Notes: generated by a model from the letters alone, not told the origin. Shown: positions 23,123 to 35,713, counted from the stretch's first letter. The stretch: 64,000 nucleotides of DNA from Pezizomycotina sp. ARF18 (GCA_002224055.1 AZLU01000021.1:1-64000); one strand, 5' to 3'. Made by a program: numbers and translations.

Positions 23123-24476
23123 CTATTCGCTCGCTGTTCCTTGCATTCTTCGCTAGTTCGAGTATAGTAAGCTATTTAATAAAATAGAAAATGGAAGCGA
23201 ACATTGGTATTGAACAGGCTAAATCAGGTAAGTAGCTTGGAGCAGAAAGAGGGCGCCAACAAGGTTGGTAGACGTATATGATGGAATATCCTTTTGTTTA
23301 TTTCCTTTCATGAAATACCATTTCTCCAAACTCGCATGATTAGTTAGTAGTTCATGCTATACCAGCGCGGAAAAGTTATCTTTGTTATACCTTTCGGAGC
23401 TTTCAATGTAGACGCGGCGCTTATGCCCTTATAAAAGAAAACTGGCTGAACTGAATTCAACGCAACACCGTTGTAGTGTTCGCTTCCAAACTTGTTGAGA
23501 CCAGCCTGATTCTCGTCGAAAGGGTGCGGTAACTTTTTTTTTTTTTTTTTGAATCAAATACCGACGCAAGTTTGGCTGCGGCATGTTAGACGCATCGAGA
23601 CTAACGCACAATCGCTCATCATCGCTCGTTAATCGGATGAATCGGGACGGGCGTCGAAAAGGCGAAAAAAGCGAATGAAATTGCAATGGATTAGCTTTTC
23701 CGCTGAACCATCGTTTATCCAAAGAAAGGGGAAAAAAGAAAAGAAAAACGGTATAGGACTAGAGGGAGAACCTAGAATGTAGAACAAAGGAACAATATTT
23801 CAAAGGTCAGCTTGTTGGAAAAGTTTTGTATTCACGGCTGATATGTGCACTGAGAAGCATACTCATTGCTAGTGTGCCTTACATGAGGTTTGATGGGAGT
23901 AGAAACGTGGGATGGATGCCTACACATCGCGACGAATACCGAAGGATCTTGGGTCTTCAAGTACCTACCCGTCTTTAGATCGTTGCTTCTCTCCAACTGC
24001 TGGGACAGTGGTGAAATCGTTCGTTCCACACACTCGTAGCGTCTTTTTTCGCAGTGACATGCACCATGTCCGTAGTGGACTTGGACCCTAAAGTGACACA
24101 GAAAAAACAAAAAACGAATAACCAACGAATTGAAAGGTATCTCAAGGGGTGTTAGCCTTTTTCGTGCTTTCTTAAATTACCCAATGGGCCGGGCTCGGAA
24201 GGAAACACAAAGGGGAATGGAGAGGTCAACAAAATTATATAAGGATATCGGTGTGGGGAAACGAAGAAAATGTAGTGATTAAAAAGGATGGGTCTCCCTC
24301 AAAAAAGATATTGAACTCATCCGATCTCTCTTTCTGCTCGAGAACTCTCCAGGGAAAAAGCATTCTCAGAGCTAAATCGTCCGAAGTTATTCGCTATCTG
24401 ATTCTAGTTAGCCCCGGTATATCTGACTTGCATCGCTGGTAACGCTTTCGACAGCAAGGAAAAGAAAGAAAAGAGG
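21477..24476. other. 3-kb divergent spacer between FAD oxidase and P450
   Basis: Probably holds both promoters. It contains T14 directly followed by A25 at 23083-23121. A minus-strand frame at 23832-24125 (97 codons, Cys/His-rich, with ACHCEKRRYECVERT) is noted, but nothing supports it as a gene. A C/G-rich patch lies at 21655-21725. No tRNA or mobile element seen. Confidence 0.45.
23083..23121. repeat. Head-to-head T14-A25 homopolymers
   Basis: T at 23083-23096 joins A at 23097-23121 without a gap, making a perfect self-complementary block. Confidence 0.85.
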
Positions 24477-26189
24477 ATGTTATCTGTTCTAGGAATTCTT
24501 ATAGGGATTCTCTCCGTCTGTTATCTCTTCGTTCTTTTTGTACTTATCTGCGGCTGGGTGCAGAGACCGCGGAGACTTGACGACTTTGACGGGCCTGTAA
24601 GTTAAAACATCCTCGATTTAAAATTTTAGCTTGTTTTCAAGCGCTTGCTAATATACCATTCCAATAGTTTCTCGCTCGCTATACCGACTGGTGGAAAACA
24701 TGGGTGATGATGTTCAAAAACAGGGAAGAGGTGTATTTTCAAATGCATCAGGAATACGGTCAGCAATATCTACCTCAAAACTCTATTCGATATGTTCTTA
24801 CTAACAGGCATTGATTGGCTTTTTAGGAGATACTTTCCAGGATGGACCAAATTCGCTTGTAACTTGCAACCCGGAGGCCTCGAAATACATCTACATGTCG
24901 CGTGACATGCCAAAGTCGGCAAAATTCAACTCGAACACCCTCTCGGAGGGCAGTTCATCGGTATTCTTCGCGCTGGATACGCCGACGCATTTCATGTACC
25001 GGAAGGAGATCAATCAAGCGGTATGTATATAACTTCGGTAGCGAGCAAAAATGAAACAACGCGCTGAGAAAGGCTTCCGTAGTTCAAACTCGAATCTATT
25101 CTCTTAATGGAAGACCGAATCGATGCCGCATTATCCGAATTTCTGTCCATACTAAAGAGAAAATCGGGACCGAGTTCGACTTTAGCTGGTATTCGTCGTT
25201 GCTGGCGTTTGACCTTATGTTTGACTTATCGAGCGGGTACAGGAAAGGGTTCCTGAAGAAGAAGGGAGATTGTAACGATATTATCGATGCTTTTCCACAG
25301 TCCCATGTTCAACTTTGTCGCTGTCGATCCGATTCCTATGCTTCGAAGATCATGTTCTCGGATGTTGCTCAGCAGTTTGCGCCGGAGGATAAGGGTTCGT
25401 TTTGTTAATAAGGTGAGTAACTTCTAAATATTTTGAGGAAATAATGGGACGGGAGCCGATGCTTATCGTTTTCTTCCGCAGCTGGTTGTTGCCCGCGTAG
25501 GAGACTACTTCGTCAGCAAAGCCAAGGCAAGCACGTCCCGACTCCATCCTCAAATTCCTCCTCGAAAACAAAAAGTACCGGTTATCACCCAAACGGCCAC
25601 GGACGAGCTGTTCAACTCCTGGATCGCCGGCTTCGATACCATGGCAACCACTATATCTACCTGCGTCCAATTCATACTCGCCAACCCGGAAGTCCACCAC
25701 AAAGTAGTCGAAGAGTGCAGTTTGCTACCGGAGACGGCAAAGTACACCGAGATGAGTTCAAGACTAACTTATCTCGACGCCTGCATCTCCGAAACGATGC
25801 GATTGAAGCCCGCGAACTCGAACGCGTTTCCGAGAACGGTGCAGGAGGGGGTCTGTGGATCGGTGGGCGGTATGTACCGGGGGGAACGAGTATAGCTCCG
25901 AACGTGAGCGCGCTTGGACGGTCTTCGAAGGTGTATTCCGATCCGTACGCTTTCTTGCCGGAGCGTTGGCTCGAAGGAGGACGCCGGCTTCGTTCTTCTT
26001 CGGGATGGGGCCGAGGAGTGCGTCGGCAGGCACCTTGCTTGGACCGTGGTGAAGAAGACGGTGTTCAGGCTGTTCAAGGAGTTCGGAATGAGCATCAAGC
26101 TTGAAGAGGAAGGGACCGAGGTAGTTCGCGTGTTCAGGGTCCACGAGGGCATGAAAGTGAGGATTGAAGAAGGGGCCGAGAAGGTTTGA
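24477..26189 (+). CDS. Cytochrome P450, ER-anchored
   Basis: Microsomal heme-thiolate monooxygenase. Residues 1-28 (MLSVLGILIGILSVCYLFVL onward) form the membrane anchor. The I-helix oxygen-binding motif is WIAGFDTMATTI near 25.63 kb. The K-helix ExxR is ISETMRLKP near 25.79 kb, the PERF/PERW motif is FLPERWLEGG near 25.96 kb, and the heme-binding loop FGMGPR...ECVGRHLAW near 26.0-26.04 kb supplies the Cys ligand across one frame change. The end EGMKVRIEEGAEKV leads to TGA at 26187-26189. Introns start at about 24598, 24761 and 25021, with a fourth near 25411. All catalytic residues appear present. The family (CYP number) and substrate are not recognisable by eye. It is divergent from the FAD oxidase. 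Confidence 0.87.
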
Positions 26190-26757
26190 GATTCTCGAGA
26201 TACTCGAAAACCACGAAGGATAAATAAATATCAACCGGCCTAAATGAAAGGTTGAGTGGGTCGGTTTGGTCTTCTGAATTTTGGATGATATGTTGGAGTG
26301 CTATATAATTGTTGTTTGAAATTCCTTTTTAGTGAGATATTCCGGGTCTACTTCTTTCTTGTTCAACTTCTGTTTTATATTCCTTTTTATTCCTAGTGTA
26401 AATAATCATTCAATAACAGCTCTAAATAAGAAATTGCTGTCAGGCAGAACTTTCACGTTTTCAAAACCGTCTTCACCGACGATAATCATTCAATGATACA
26501 CGACCCCCAGGAAACAAACCCTTTAATACGCTACCGATCACGCCCGTCTTACAAACAGTTAATTTCGATACATGCAAACGCATTAGCGCCCTTCCGTATA
26601 TTTCCAGTCATTTTTTTTGGTATAGTTTCGTCTCCTTCAATATCAACATCTATATTCAATTCCGTTCAGGCGAGAGAGAGCAAGTCCTTTTTATGTTTGA
26701 TTGTCTAGCAATTGCCTTCTTTTCAAGCTGACGAAAGTGAAGCAAGGCATCCGTACT

Positions 26758-27066
26758 ATGCAGTCCCTCAAGGTACTCACCGAAACTTCAAAGGGAGTTA
26801 CAGCGCCAAGAGAAGGCACCGCGGGCAAACAGCCGGGAAAGAAGAAGCGCATAAATACACGGCCTGGGAAACGAGCACGAGATCAAATGAGGCTGGAGTT
26901 ACTGGAAATGAAGAACGGCGAGGACGGAGAAGAAATGGACGAAATGGAGGCGCTGAAGGCCGGATTGAAGATCATATTGAAGGCAGAATTGAAGTCTAAA
27001 CTGAAATACGAGTTGAGGGCGGAGTTGAAAGCCGAATTGAAGGCCGAGCTGAAGGAGTTCAAGTAG
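26758..27066 (+). CDS. Small basic protein with tetrapeptide ELK-type repeats
   Basis: Starts MQSLKVLTETSKGVTAPREG, then a very basic stretch (GKKKRINTRPGKRARDQ), an acidic stretch (GEDGEEMDEMEALKAG), and about eight 4-residue units (LKAELKSKLKYELRAELK and on), built from 12-bp DNA units like GCCGARTTGAAG. A TAG at 27064 ends the frame. The repeat pattern continues in frame past it (ELKEEIMEELEMVQSAW) to a TGA at 27133-27135, so the TAG may be an error or a mutation. No homologue is recognised. The 12-bp repeats could also be non-coding satellite-like DNA. Confidence 0.4.
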   Translation: MQSLKVLTETSKGVTAPREGTAGKQPGKKKRINTRPGKRARDQMRLELLEMKNGEDGEEMDEMEALKAGLKIILKAELKSKLKYELRAELKAELKAELKEFK

Positions 27067-27394
27067 GAACTTAAGGAGGAGATAATGGAGGAATTGGAGA
27101 TGGTGCAAAGCGCATGGTATGGGACGATCGCGTGAGGATATAATGTATGGAGCAGATTCTCGGTGTAAATTTTTTTTTTTTTTTTTTTTGGAAGCAATTG
27201 ACTTGGTCACTCACATACGGTTCTTAGCACTTTAATATGCACATGGAGACGATCTTCCAGCATGCTGCTCAGAGAAAGAAATCCCTCTCATGTTCGTATA
27301 TTTCTATATATAATAAACGCTTCGAATGCTTCGAATACTGGTATAAAACTGTAAACTGTATACTAGGTGGTTTGAACCCTGCTAGTCCCCCGAC

Positions 27395-27437
<43 letters not shown>

Positions 27438-27626
27438 TTTGTTTGTTTCTCACTTTCATACAATTCTGCAATAAGTGAAATATTTCACCGTAGAAATAAT
27501 AATAAAAAAATAAAAAAAAAAGTTACACTCGATAAAAAAAGTCATCGACCATAGCAAAGCACATTATTATTTATACAAAACAAGCATGCATTCTTTTTTA
27601 TGCCCAAAATTTATCGCCCACACCAA
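27067..27626. other. Spacer with the longest homopolymer of the window
   Basis: T tract at 27170-27189 and A37 followed by T7 at 27397-27440. No gene is supported. Confidence 0.5.
27397..27440. repeat. A37-T7 homopolymer
   Basis: 37 A then 7 T without interruption. Confidence 0.9.
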
Positions 27627-29101
27627 CTACCAAATAGTATTATTACACACAAGCCCCACAAACAAACACCTCTCACCTTTACACCTCATCTCTCCCACTC
27701 CCCAAATCATCTTGAACCTCCACAACCTCATAGGAAAATCCTTCTCCTCCTTCAAGCTCCTCTTCACATAATACGTCGTAAACGCGGCCGCGGGTATAAC
27801 CCACAACCACGGCGCCAGCCAACCGAGCGTATACCCCGCCTCCCGTCCAATCTTCCCATCACCGCAAAAATAAGCACAATACAAACAGCACCAGCAATTA
27901 AACTCCCCACTCCCCAAAACAGGCTCATCTTCTCGACTATCATCCTCATATCCCTACTATTCTCGTACCTCTTCCTCCACGCGCGGCGCCACTCGTTTTT
28001 ACCGTTCCGTCGACGGCTATTACGTCTTCGATAATGAGGTATAAAACGAGGGGGAATTTCTCGCCTTTTTGGACGGACGACATGCGGAACGGTGCGCGGA
28101 CATCTAAATGGCGGAGGAGTTGGGAGAGGAGTAGTTGCCACGCGAACTGGATTATTATGAGCGGCATGGGGAGGGCTAGCATGCGCATTAAGGGAGGGTT
28201 ATGGAGGTTCCTGTTACGATGAAGATTACGTTTATGAGGAGGCATGTTGCAGAAGGATATTTGGAAGTAGTCGACCTATTTAAAACAATTCAAGATTTAG
28301 TATTAGTATTGAGTTTATCGTAGGGTGTGTGTGTGTGTGTGTGTGTTTATGAGGGAGGGGGGAAACGGGAATTGGTGATAGTGATATAAGGAGAGATGTT
28401 GGGACTTACGCCCCACCGCCACATCCCCTCCGGTCTGTATGCTCCATCTTTTCTCCAGAGTTTATATAACCGCCAAACCTGGTCTATGCCGAACACGACC
28501 CCGAATACCGACGTCACGATACCGAAAACTACATAAATAATAAACCGGAATTATTAGCATCACTTCCCCAACTTTACCAAACATTTCTTTTTAATATGTA
28601 AATTTAAGAAAAAAAAAAGCGGCGTAGAAGAAAAGTATATATAACGTACTAGCCTGATCCCTCAAAGTCGTCCCATACTTCAGCGCAAAGTACAGCACCG
28701 GCGGTAAAACACCGTGATCGATAACTATGACAGCCGTAACCAGCGCCACCGCAAGTTTATGCTCCCTTAAATGAAACGGTAAAGGAGCGTACACGGAAAT
28801 AACCGTCGATATCGACCGCCGTAAACCCGTCGCTGGATCTGTCGACGGTCTCGGTGTCGGTATTACAACCCTTCCGCCAAGTGACCGTGGCGATTGCGGT
28901 ACGTCGAGCGATACCCGCGCGGGGAGGCGAGGGGTGTTGCTGATAACTATTGTTGTTGTTTGGGGGATTGGGGAGGTTGAGGTCGGAAGGTTGCGCGTTG
29001 GACTGCTGTACTTCGAACGACGGCTTTTCGCTCTGTTCCTGCTTCTGTACGACTTTTATTTGGTCGTCGTCTTCGTCTATCTGTATGTGCTTTTGGTCCA
29101 T
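27627..29101 (-). CDS. Conserved uncharacterised fungal multi-pass membrane protein
   Basis: The N-terminal 90 residues are polar and disordered (MDQKHIQIDEDDDQIKVVQK, then a Pro/Asn-rich run). The membrane part follows after a frame change: KLAVALVTAVIVIDHGVLPP, LYFALKYGTTLRDQA, VFGIVTSVFGVVFGIDQVWR, VDYFQISFCN, LALPMPLIIIQFAWQLLLSQ, the soluble loop APFRMSSVQKGEKFPL and YLIIEDVIAVDG, then FWGVGSLIAGAVCIVLIFAV and YTLGWLAPWLWVIPAAA. The tail YYVKRSLKEEKDFPM leads to the stop at 27627. Introns are at 28649-28529 and 28409-28276; the second holds a (GT)n run. The order DYFQ - RAPFR - EDVxAVDG - WFWGVGS is, from memory, shared by a family found across Pezizomycotina with no known function. About five to six TM helices. 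Confidence 0.7.
28325..28347. repeat. (GT)n microsatellite
   Basis: About 23 bp of GT inside the second intron of the membrane protein gene. Confidence 0.9.
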
Positions 29102-29702
29102 CGTCGAGTCGTCGTCGCTGGAGAGTTGGGAAGGCGGCGTGTGTTTTCGTTGTCGGGCTTTGTCGTTGGATTGTCCACCATTTTTTTCTTTTTTTTTTTC
29201 TTTGATTTAAGTCGAATGGTACTGTTGTAGGATGTGGGATTTTTATATCATCGCAATCCGACTTGTAAAATTCGAGGGAAAAGGCCGAGTAGTGATCAAA
29301 TCGTTCCTGCCCAATATTTATTTATTGAAAGGCAATAAAAAATGTCTTTTATCCGGGAGCCTTTCCTCCTACTATAATAAAATGTCTGCATTCCAGAAAA
29401 AAAAAAAAAATAGAACAATTCCCAAGGCTAACAAAGAAAGAGAAGATAGGATTTTATTGTATTCGTATATCGTTCCACGGACAAAGGCGGGTTTGAGTGG
29501 TTTGTAAAAGCAGTATGTGCACTGATAGAACGAGCGGAAGGGTGGATATTAATTACTAGTAAGAAAGAAAAAAAAAAAATGAAACAAATAAAGCAGAGCA
29601 AAGAAGAGCTCTTTCTTAGCTTTCGAAAAACCAATCAATTATTTCTCCACTTCCTCCTCAGCAAAAAGTAAAAGAACAATACACCAAGAAGACAAAAGAA
29701 CG

Positions 29703-29737
<35 letters not shown>

Positions 29738-31874
29738 AGTGGATGTAGAAGGGGGCAAAAAAGGAAGAAATATTATTATTGAGTAATACCGCTCAGGCAC
29801 TTACTAAAACCCAACTATACGTTAGCTAAAATAGTAGCAAGTATTGGTGATATGATACTATTATCTCTTTGTTCAGTCGAATCAAATTGTAGGTTTGAAT
29901 TTCTTTATCGTCCTACAAGTCTTGTAATTATTCTGCCCTTGTCCTTCCAGGTCGCTTATTATATATATATCTTGGCTTCCCTGTCGCTGTTCCTGCAAGC
30001 CTCCCAAAACTCCCAATCGCCGTCGACTTCCGAGTGGTCAGTTTTTCCTCGTGTTTTCGTCTGCAGGGTAATTATTAAATCCCGAGGTCCCGTTCGAATT
30101 TAATGCTCTGCTTATTTTTTTTTTAATGATGGAATACAGAAGGATTATAGTCACGAGAATAAAAATAAGAATAATAGAAGTAGATAAGAAAAAAAAAAAA
30201 AAAAAAAAAAAACTATGTTCGTGAAAACGTCAACAGGGAGGATCGCAGTTTTATTTTTTCTATCCCTACGGCCTATCATAAATATCCTGTTGTAAAAAAA
30301 TCAAAACGTGATTTACATCCCTTACGTCCTATTCCTATTACTTTTAAAGTCCTTGCACTTTTTTAAGATCCCAACACACACTCTCGGCGAAAAATGGCTG
30401 ATGCGGTATTGATGTCACGACTAGAAGGGGATGAGGGGAGAGGGGAACATCATTGCATGGCTTCCATGAAGAAAGTAAACCCTTGGTTCAATCAAGTCTT
30501 GGTCCTTCTCGAACGTTTGAAGTATAAGGAAGACATAACTCCCGACCCCCGTCCCCCCTCTCGTAAATCGTTCCGGCATCCGGTCCTCTTACAAGCCAGC
30601 AAGTAACTCTTACGGGGTTTTTTTTTTCTTGCCTCGTGAAATAATAAGTGATCTGAGCATAAGAGTTAAGAATTATTATACCACCAAAAAAACTTATCAT
30701 CACTTATTATTAGAATGGCCTGAGACCCTGAGTGGACGGAAGTCTTCGGGAGTGAAATCCTCGTACGTCATCATTATATTATAAACACGAAAGCGGCTAA
30801 GCCGAGAATAAGAGAAAAAAAAAAAAAAAAAAAAGAAAAAGAAAAAGCATATTGTGGCTAGTAACGCTAATAGTGGCGTTATATAGTGGCTAGTGATATT
30901 CTCCTCCGGATCAAAATATAGGTCTCGTACGGAGAAAACACTGTCTTTTTATGTTTATTTTTTTTAAAGCTTTTGTAGGGAGATAAAGGGCATTCGATGG
31001 AGGTTGTTCTTTCGTCGACCGTAGACTGTGAGAGAGACGGGTAAATAGTAGAGATTTGATCTTATAGTTGTAACGAACACATTTTTCCATTGTTAAGAAG
31101 GCAGATATTGTTGTACGATAAGAAAAAGGGCGGTTAACATGTTATACCTACATAATATACCTCTAATAGGACATTTTTTTGTTTGTAGAGAAATTGTGTT
31201 GGAGAGGTCTGTGGAAAAATTCCTAAACCCCGAAGTTTCCTACATCACGGAAAGGAAAGAGACCTACTCAAGCACTTAAGTATTTGGAAGGTTTACAAAG
31301 ATATTATATATATTATTATTGTAGGGATTTCTTTTTATCTTCTTCTCGAGTGTTAGATAGTCGAGATATTTGGTTACGACACTATAGCTAGTCAATTTGG
31401 AAAAATTCACTGTTCACTTCAAGTCTCCATCGATAATGTTCAAGGTCGAGAATATGAAAATAATGCAAGTGCAATTCATGAGCTAACTAACCTAATAACC
31501 ACATTTTATAAACAAAGTCTGGGAAAATGCAATCTCTTAGTAGAATTTCTACCATATATATACTTAACATGAGAAGTGATCTTTATAGACAAGGGTGTGT
31601 GAGCGCTGTAAAAAAAAATAAGCAAAGCATACATACATACATAAGAACTCCAATGAGAAAAACGCTGCAAACGGAACAGGAACGAAAAGGGGACTCCAAA
31701 TTTAAAACAGACCAGAAAAGCCTCAAGCAAACGAGTGAAGCATACGACATTTTACCCCCGATGTCAAAAGCGGGGAACTCGGTGTGAAATTTCGACAAAA
31801 ACAGCCGACGGGTAGCTTAAATCAACGACATCATGACAATTTAAACAAATCACAAAAGAAAGTAAAATAAAATA
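29102..31874. other. 2.8-kb spacer without a recognised gene
   Basis: A27 at 29707-29733, A24 at 30189-30212 and an A run near 30816-30834. It also holds 4-bp CATA repeats near 31627-31643. No frame looks protein-like for more than about 70 codons. Confidence 0.5.
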
Positions 31875-34800
31875 TTATTCCTCCGCCTCAACGACCTTAA
31901 TAATAGCAGTAATACCCTTCCACCTCAAACTATTCTTCGGTAACACACGTAACTCGCCGTTCCTCAGCGCCCACTTCTCCCTGAACTCGCTCTTCTCCAC
32001 CAGCTTCAGCGCCGACGCGATAGCTTTATACGAGTGCGTCAGCAGCTTCGTCTTGACACCACTCAGATTATATCCCGGAGTAAGCGTGTTCGTCGCTCCA
32101 GTGCCGAAGGTAACCTTCTTAATACCGATGCGGCGGCGGCGCGGAGGACGTGCATGATGATCATCTCGATGGTACCGTTGGGAGCTCCGGGGAAATCCAG
32201 CGCGAACTTGAACTGGTACCCATTCTGCGGCGCGAGCTGAGCGAGGACTGCTAGGCGCAGATCTTTCCGTTCTTGTCGCGGGCGTACCAGTACCGCCTGT
32301 GCTCCTTGTCCGCCCACGACGAACTTGGGTCAAGTGAGCCTGTCGGCCCTTGCGTGGCAAGCCAGTGCCTGATGCGCTCGTCGCACTCGACGATGACGTC
32401 GCTGGGGATGTACTCGCCTCCTTCGCCGGGCGTGGCGGGCGGATCTCCGTGATGGTAACCCTTCCTTCTCGGCGTGGCGGATCTTGCGCTGGATGTTCTG
32501 GTCGTGCTGCGCGGGATTCTCCATCGTGTCGACGCGCTCCTCGCTGGCGCAGGTTAGGGTACTCCAACCGAGCGTCTTACCGAGGATCTTCTGCACCTCC
32601 TCGCTGCAGAGCATCCAGACGGGCTTCAGCTTGGCGTGCTTGCGGAGGTGGCGGACGTAAGTGACGATAACCTTAGCCTTTTGGGATTCGTCGCAGAGGG
32701 GGTCGCCGATGGTTACGGCGTATCCTTCCGAGGGGACGTATCCGACAGCGGCACCGGTGTCTTCGTCCCGCCAGACGACGAAGCGGTCGTCTAACCAGGA
32801 AGTGTTTCCGGCGTCTCCGTAGTTTGCGATGAGCTTCTCGAGCGGCTGGAGCGTCCGGGGGTCGTCTGGGTTGGCAACCCACGGCGGGATCATGGTGGAC
32901 GCTTCGGGTGCCTGAGGGCGTGAGCGGGGCTGGCTGCTTAGGCAAGCTCTTCGGATCTCGGGGGAAAAGAGACGCCAGGCGGATGTTTCCGAGGTCGAGG
33001 AGGAGCATGACGACACGCTCGAGACCGACACCGCCGCCGGCGTGAGGAGGACAGCCCCACCTGAACCCGTCGATGTACTCTTTCATCGTGTCCGGGTTCA
33101 GACCGAGATCATGTATGTTCTTCTCCAACATCTTAGCGTCGTGGATACGCTGGCCACCGCTGAGCACCTCCTGTCCGCGGATGAAGATATCGTACGAGTT
33201 GGTAGTGAGCTTCTTGGGGTCCTCCGGTTAGGCATGGTGTAGAACGGACGGGCGCCGCGGGGAACTTGTCGAGGATGTAAAAGTCGTTTTGTACTTCTCC
33301 TTGACCAGCTCGCCGAGCCTGATCTCAGCGCGGGTGCTGAGGTCTTCAAGCTCGCTGGGTGGCTCGGACATGCCTTCGTCCTTGTACCCGAATCCCGGAG
33401 CATCTTGATACCTTCTTTGAAGGGATACGGGGGGTCTCATCTAACCATACCAGCTTCTCGACGGGGAAGGATCTAGATACGGCTCGACTTCCCTACCGTA
33501 CTTCTCGTAGATACCCTTGAAGACAGCCTTGAACATGCCGTCGATAACGTCTAGGGCTTCTGGTAGTTCTCCTCGTGGCCATCTCGAGATCTAAACCGGT
33601 GTACTCTGTCAGGTGGCGCTTGGTGTTACTGTTCTCCGCGCGGAAGACGGGGCCGACTTCGTACACACGCTCGAGGTCGGCAGCGATTGCCATCTGCTTA
33701 GCGAGCTGCGGGACTGTGCAAGGAATGCAGGCCGGCCAAAGTAGTTTAGCTGGAAGACGCTGGACCACTCTCGGTTGCAGCTCCCTGTAGCTTGGGGTAT
33801 GTATCTCGATGAAACCCTGAGAGTCTAGGTAAGCACGGAACAGATTGGTAATCGCAGAGTTGATCCGGAGATTGCATTGGACGCGGACGTGCGGAGGTCC
33901 AAGACACGCTTGTCCAATCTGGTACCGGTAGAGATGGTGTTCTTGGTATCGAGGTGTCCACCCCGGAGGTTTTCGGCTTCGTAGACGTCGAATGGGAGGT
34001 GTTCTGTTACCGAGGCGAGCACGTGGAGCTCTGTTATCTGGATCTCGACGTCGTGGACGGTCGTCGCTTTGACCACCTCCTTGGGTTTCCGCACACGGCC
34101 TTTGACGAGAACCACCGACTCCGGTGCTAGGTGCCCAGCCCAGAAAAGCATGTGCTTGGATGGTCGACTCTCGGATGTACCGGATGTCGGTGTGGGTCCA
34201 CTGATGACTGATCTCGCTCGCCATTGGTCGGCTCATTTTCTGCCTGCTTTTCGACGTGGAGCACACCTTGCACCGTCGTTATCTGCTGCGGAAAATGAAG
34301 AAGACCAGCTTGCTACCCATGGTCCGTCTGGCGTGAACCCTAGCCCTGAAAGATATCTCTTCCCCTTCGTTTTCTGCGCTTAATCCGGAAATGTCCATCC
34401 TCTTCACTCCCAGCTTATCTGATTCGGCCGAGGTATGTACCGGACGGACACCGTACCTCCGCCTAACTTCCTCCGGATCGTTTCTTCTCCGCTTCCTTCT
34501 CCATCTCCGCGAACGTCTTCTCCTGTCCGATTCCCTCTTATCCGCGAGCTTCTTGCTCAGCTCCTTACCCTTCTCCCTCAAAAACTTCCTGTGCTGGTTC
34601 TTGCTCATGGGCAGACCCGAATCGTTCAGCGGTCTATCCAGCGAGGAAGAAGCAGATCCGGTGCATGCGGTGTGGGACTTGTGGCTGCGTAACCCCAAGC
34701 CGCGCGGGAGTGGTGGGAATTCGTAGGCGAAGGGGACGTCGTGGATGTGTGTGTGGGTGAAGACGAGCCGGACCTCCTCGACCAGAACGACGAACGCTGG

Positions 34801-34990
34801 CTCGAGGTCGGCGTCGCCCTCGTGTTGTGAGTATTATTAGGGATGGGAACGTGAGGGAGTACCGCTTGTCTTTCGTGGCCGTGGTGTCCTTCGGTGACGT
34901 CGACCTGGCTGATCTCCTTGTCCTCCCGTGAAATTCGTCGTCCGAGGACTCACCACCCCTGATGCGTTCGAATGCTTTTTTAAGAGACAT
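31875..34990 (-). CDS. erdS: Ergosteryl-3beta-O-L-aspartate synthase: AspRS fused to a DUF2156 transferase
   Basis: Bifunctional enzyme. The AspRS part charges tRNA-Asp and the DUF2156 (MprF-like GNAT) part moves aspartate from the tRNA to ergosterol. It starts [20 protein letters not shown], with about 110 polar residues, then the basic helix [20 protein letters not shown]. The OB fold comes next ([54 protein letters not shown]). In the class II core, motif 2 is [20 protein letters not shown] near 33.64 kb, then [27 protein letters not shown] (motif 3) and [18 protein letters not shown] near 33.0 kb. The transferase domain runs about 32.9-31.9 kb: [71 protein letters not shown] and [23 protein letters not shown] at 31875-31877. 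The housekeeping AspRS would be a separate gene elsewhere. Many frame changes, no clear intron. Confidence 0.92.
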
Positions 34991-35713
34991 TGTGGGATTT
35001 ATTGTCGTTTACAAACAACAAGGAGTAGTGGTTGTAATATCTAATAAGGTTGTTTGAGTTGTTTTTAGGAGTTTGGTATGGCGTAGAAAAAAAAGAAAGA
35101 AGAAAAAAAGAAAAAAAAGGTATTGGGGAAGGTGTCGGTCAAAGAAAATAATTAAATAATTATCAACAGAATAAGTACCATACAACAAGTGATTTTATTA
35201 AGGTATTAATAACAATCTCTTTGTTCTTTTTTCTTCTCTCAAGCTGGAACTCGAATATTCTCAGTGAAAGAAGCAAAGGCAGAGATTTTGGTAAAGGGCA
35301 AACTATGGTGAGAGGAGGAGACTTGGTAGCGGTGTATATAAGGATAAGTGGCTACGATTATAATGCCTTAGCTGGTAGATAGTGTATAGAGAAGATAGGA
35401 AACAGTTTTGCAGAAGAGACGGAAGATAAATCGCTTGATCTCTTTTGTATCCTTGAAATCTTTGTAAAGATATATGCAAGAAGTAACTAGTAATGCAGGT
35501 TTCTTTAACAGTGATGATGATGGATTAGTTTTTTACTTTGATTGTTTAGCGTTTGCTGTAATGGTTTGCGGATGGTTTGCGGAAATACTCAAAGTAGTTG
35601 TGGGGATGTCTCAGCGACGGTCGTCCAGAACGCAAGCAGGTATAAACAGACTTTTTGGAACTGCGCTTTCTTTTCAGACAGGTAGAAGGCTTTATAAAAA
35701 ATCCTTCGGTTTC

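Noticed and set aside
27345-27396. Possible tRNA B-box (GGTTCAAACC on the minus strand)
   Set aside because: The arms around it do not pair as a T-stem and no A-box or cloverleaf fits.
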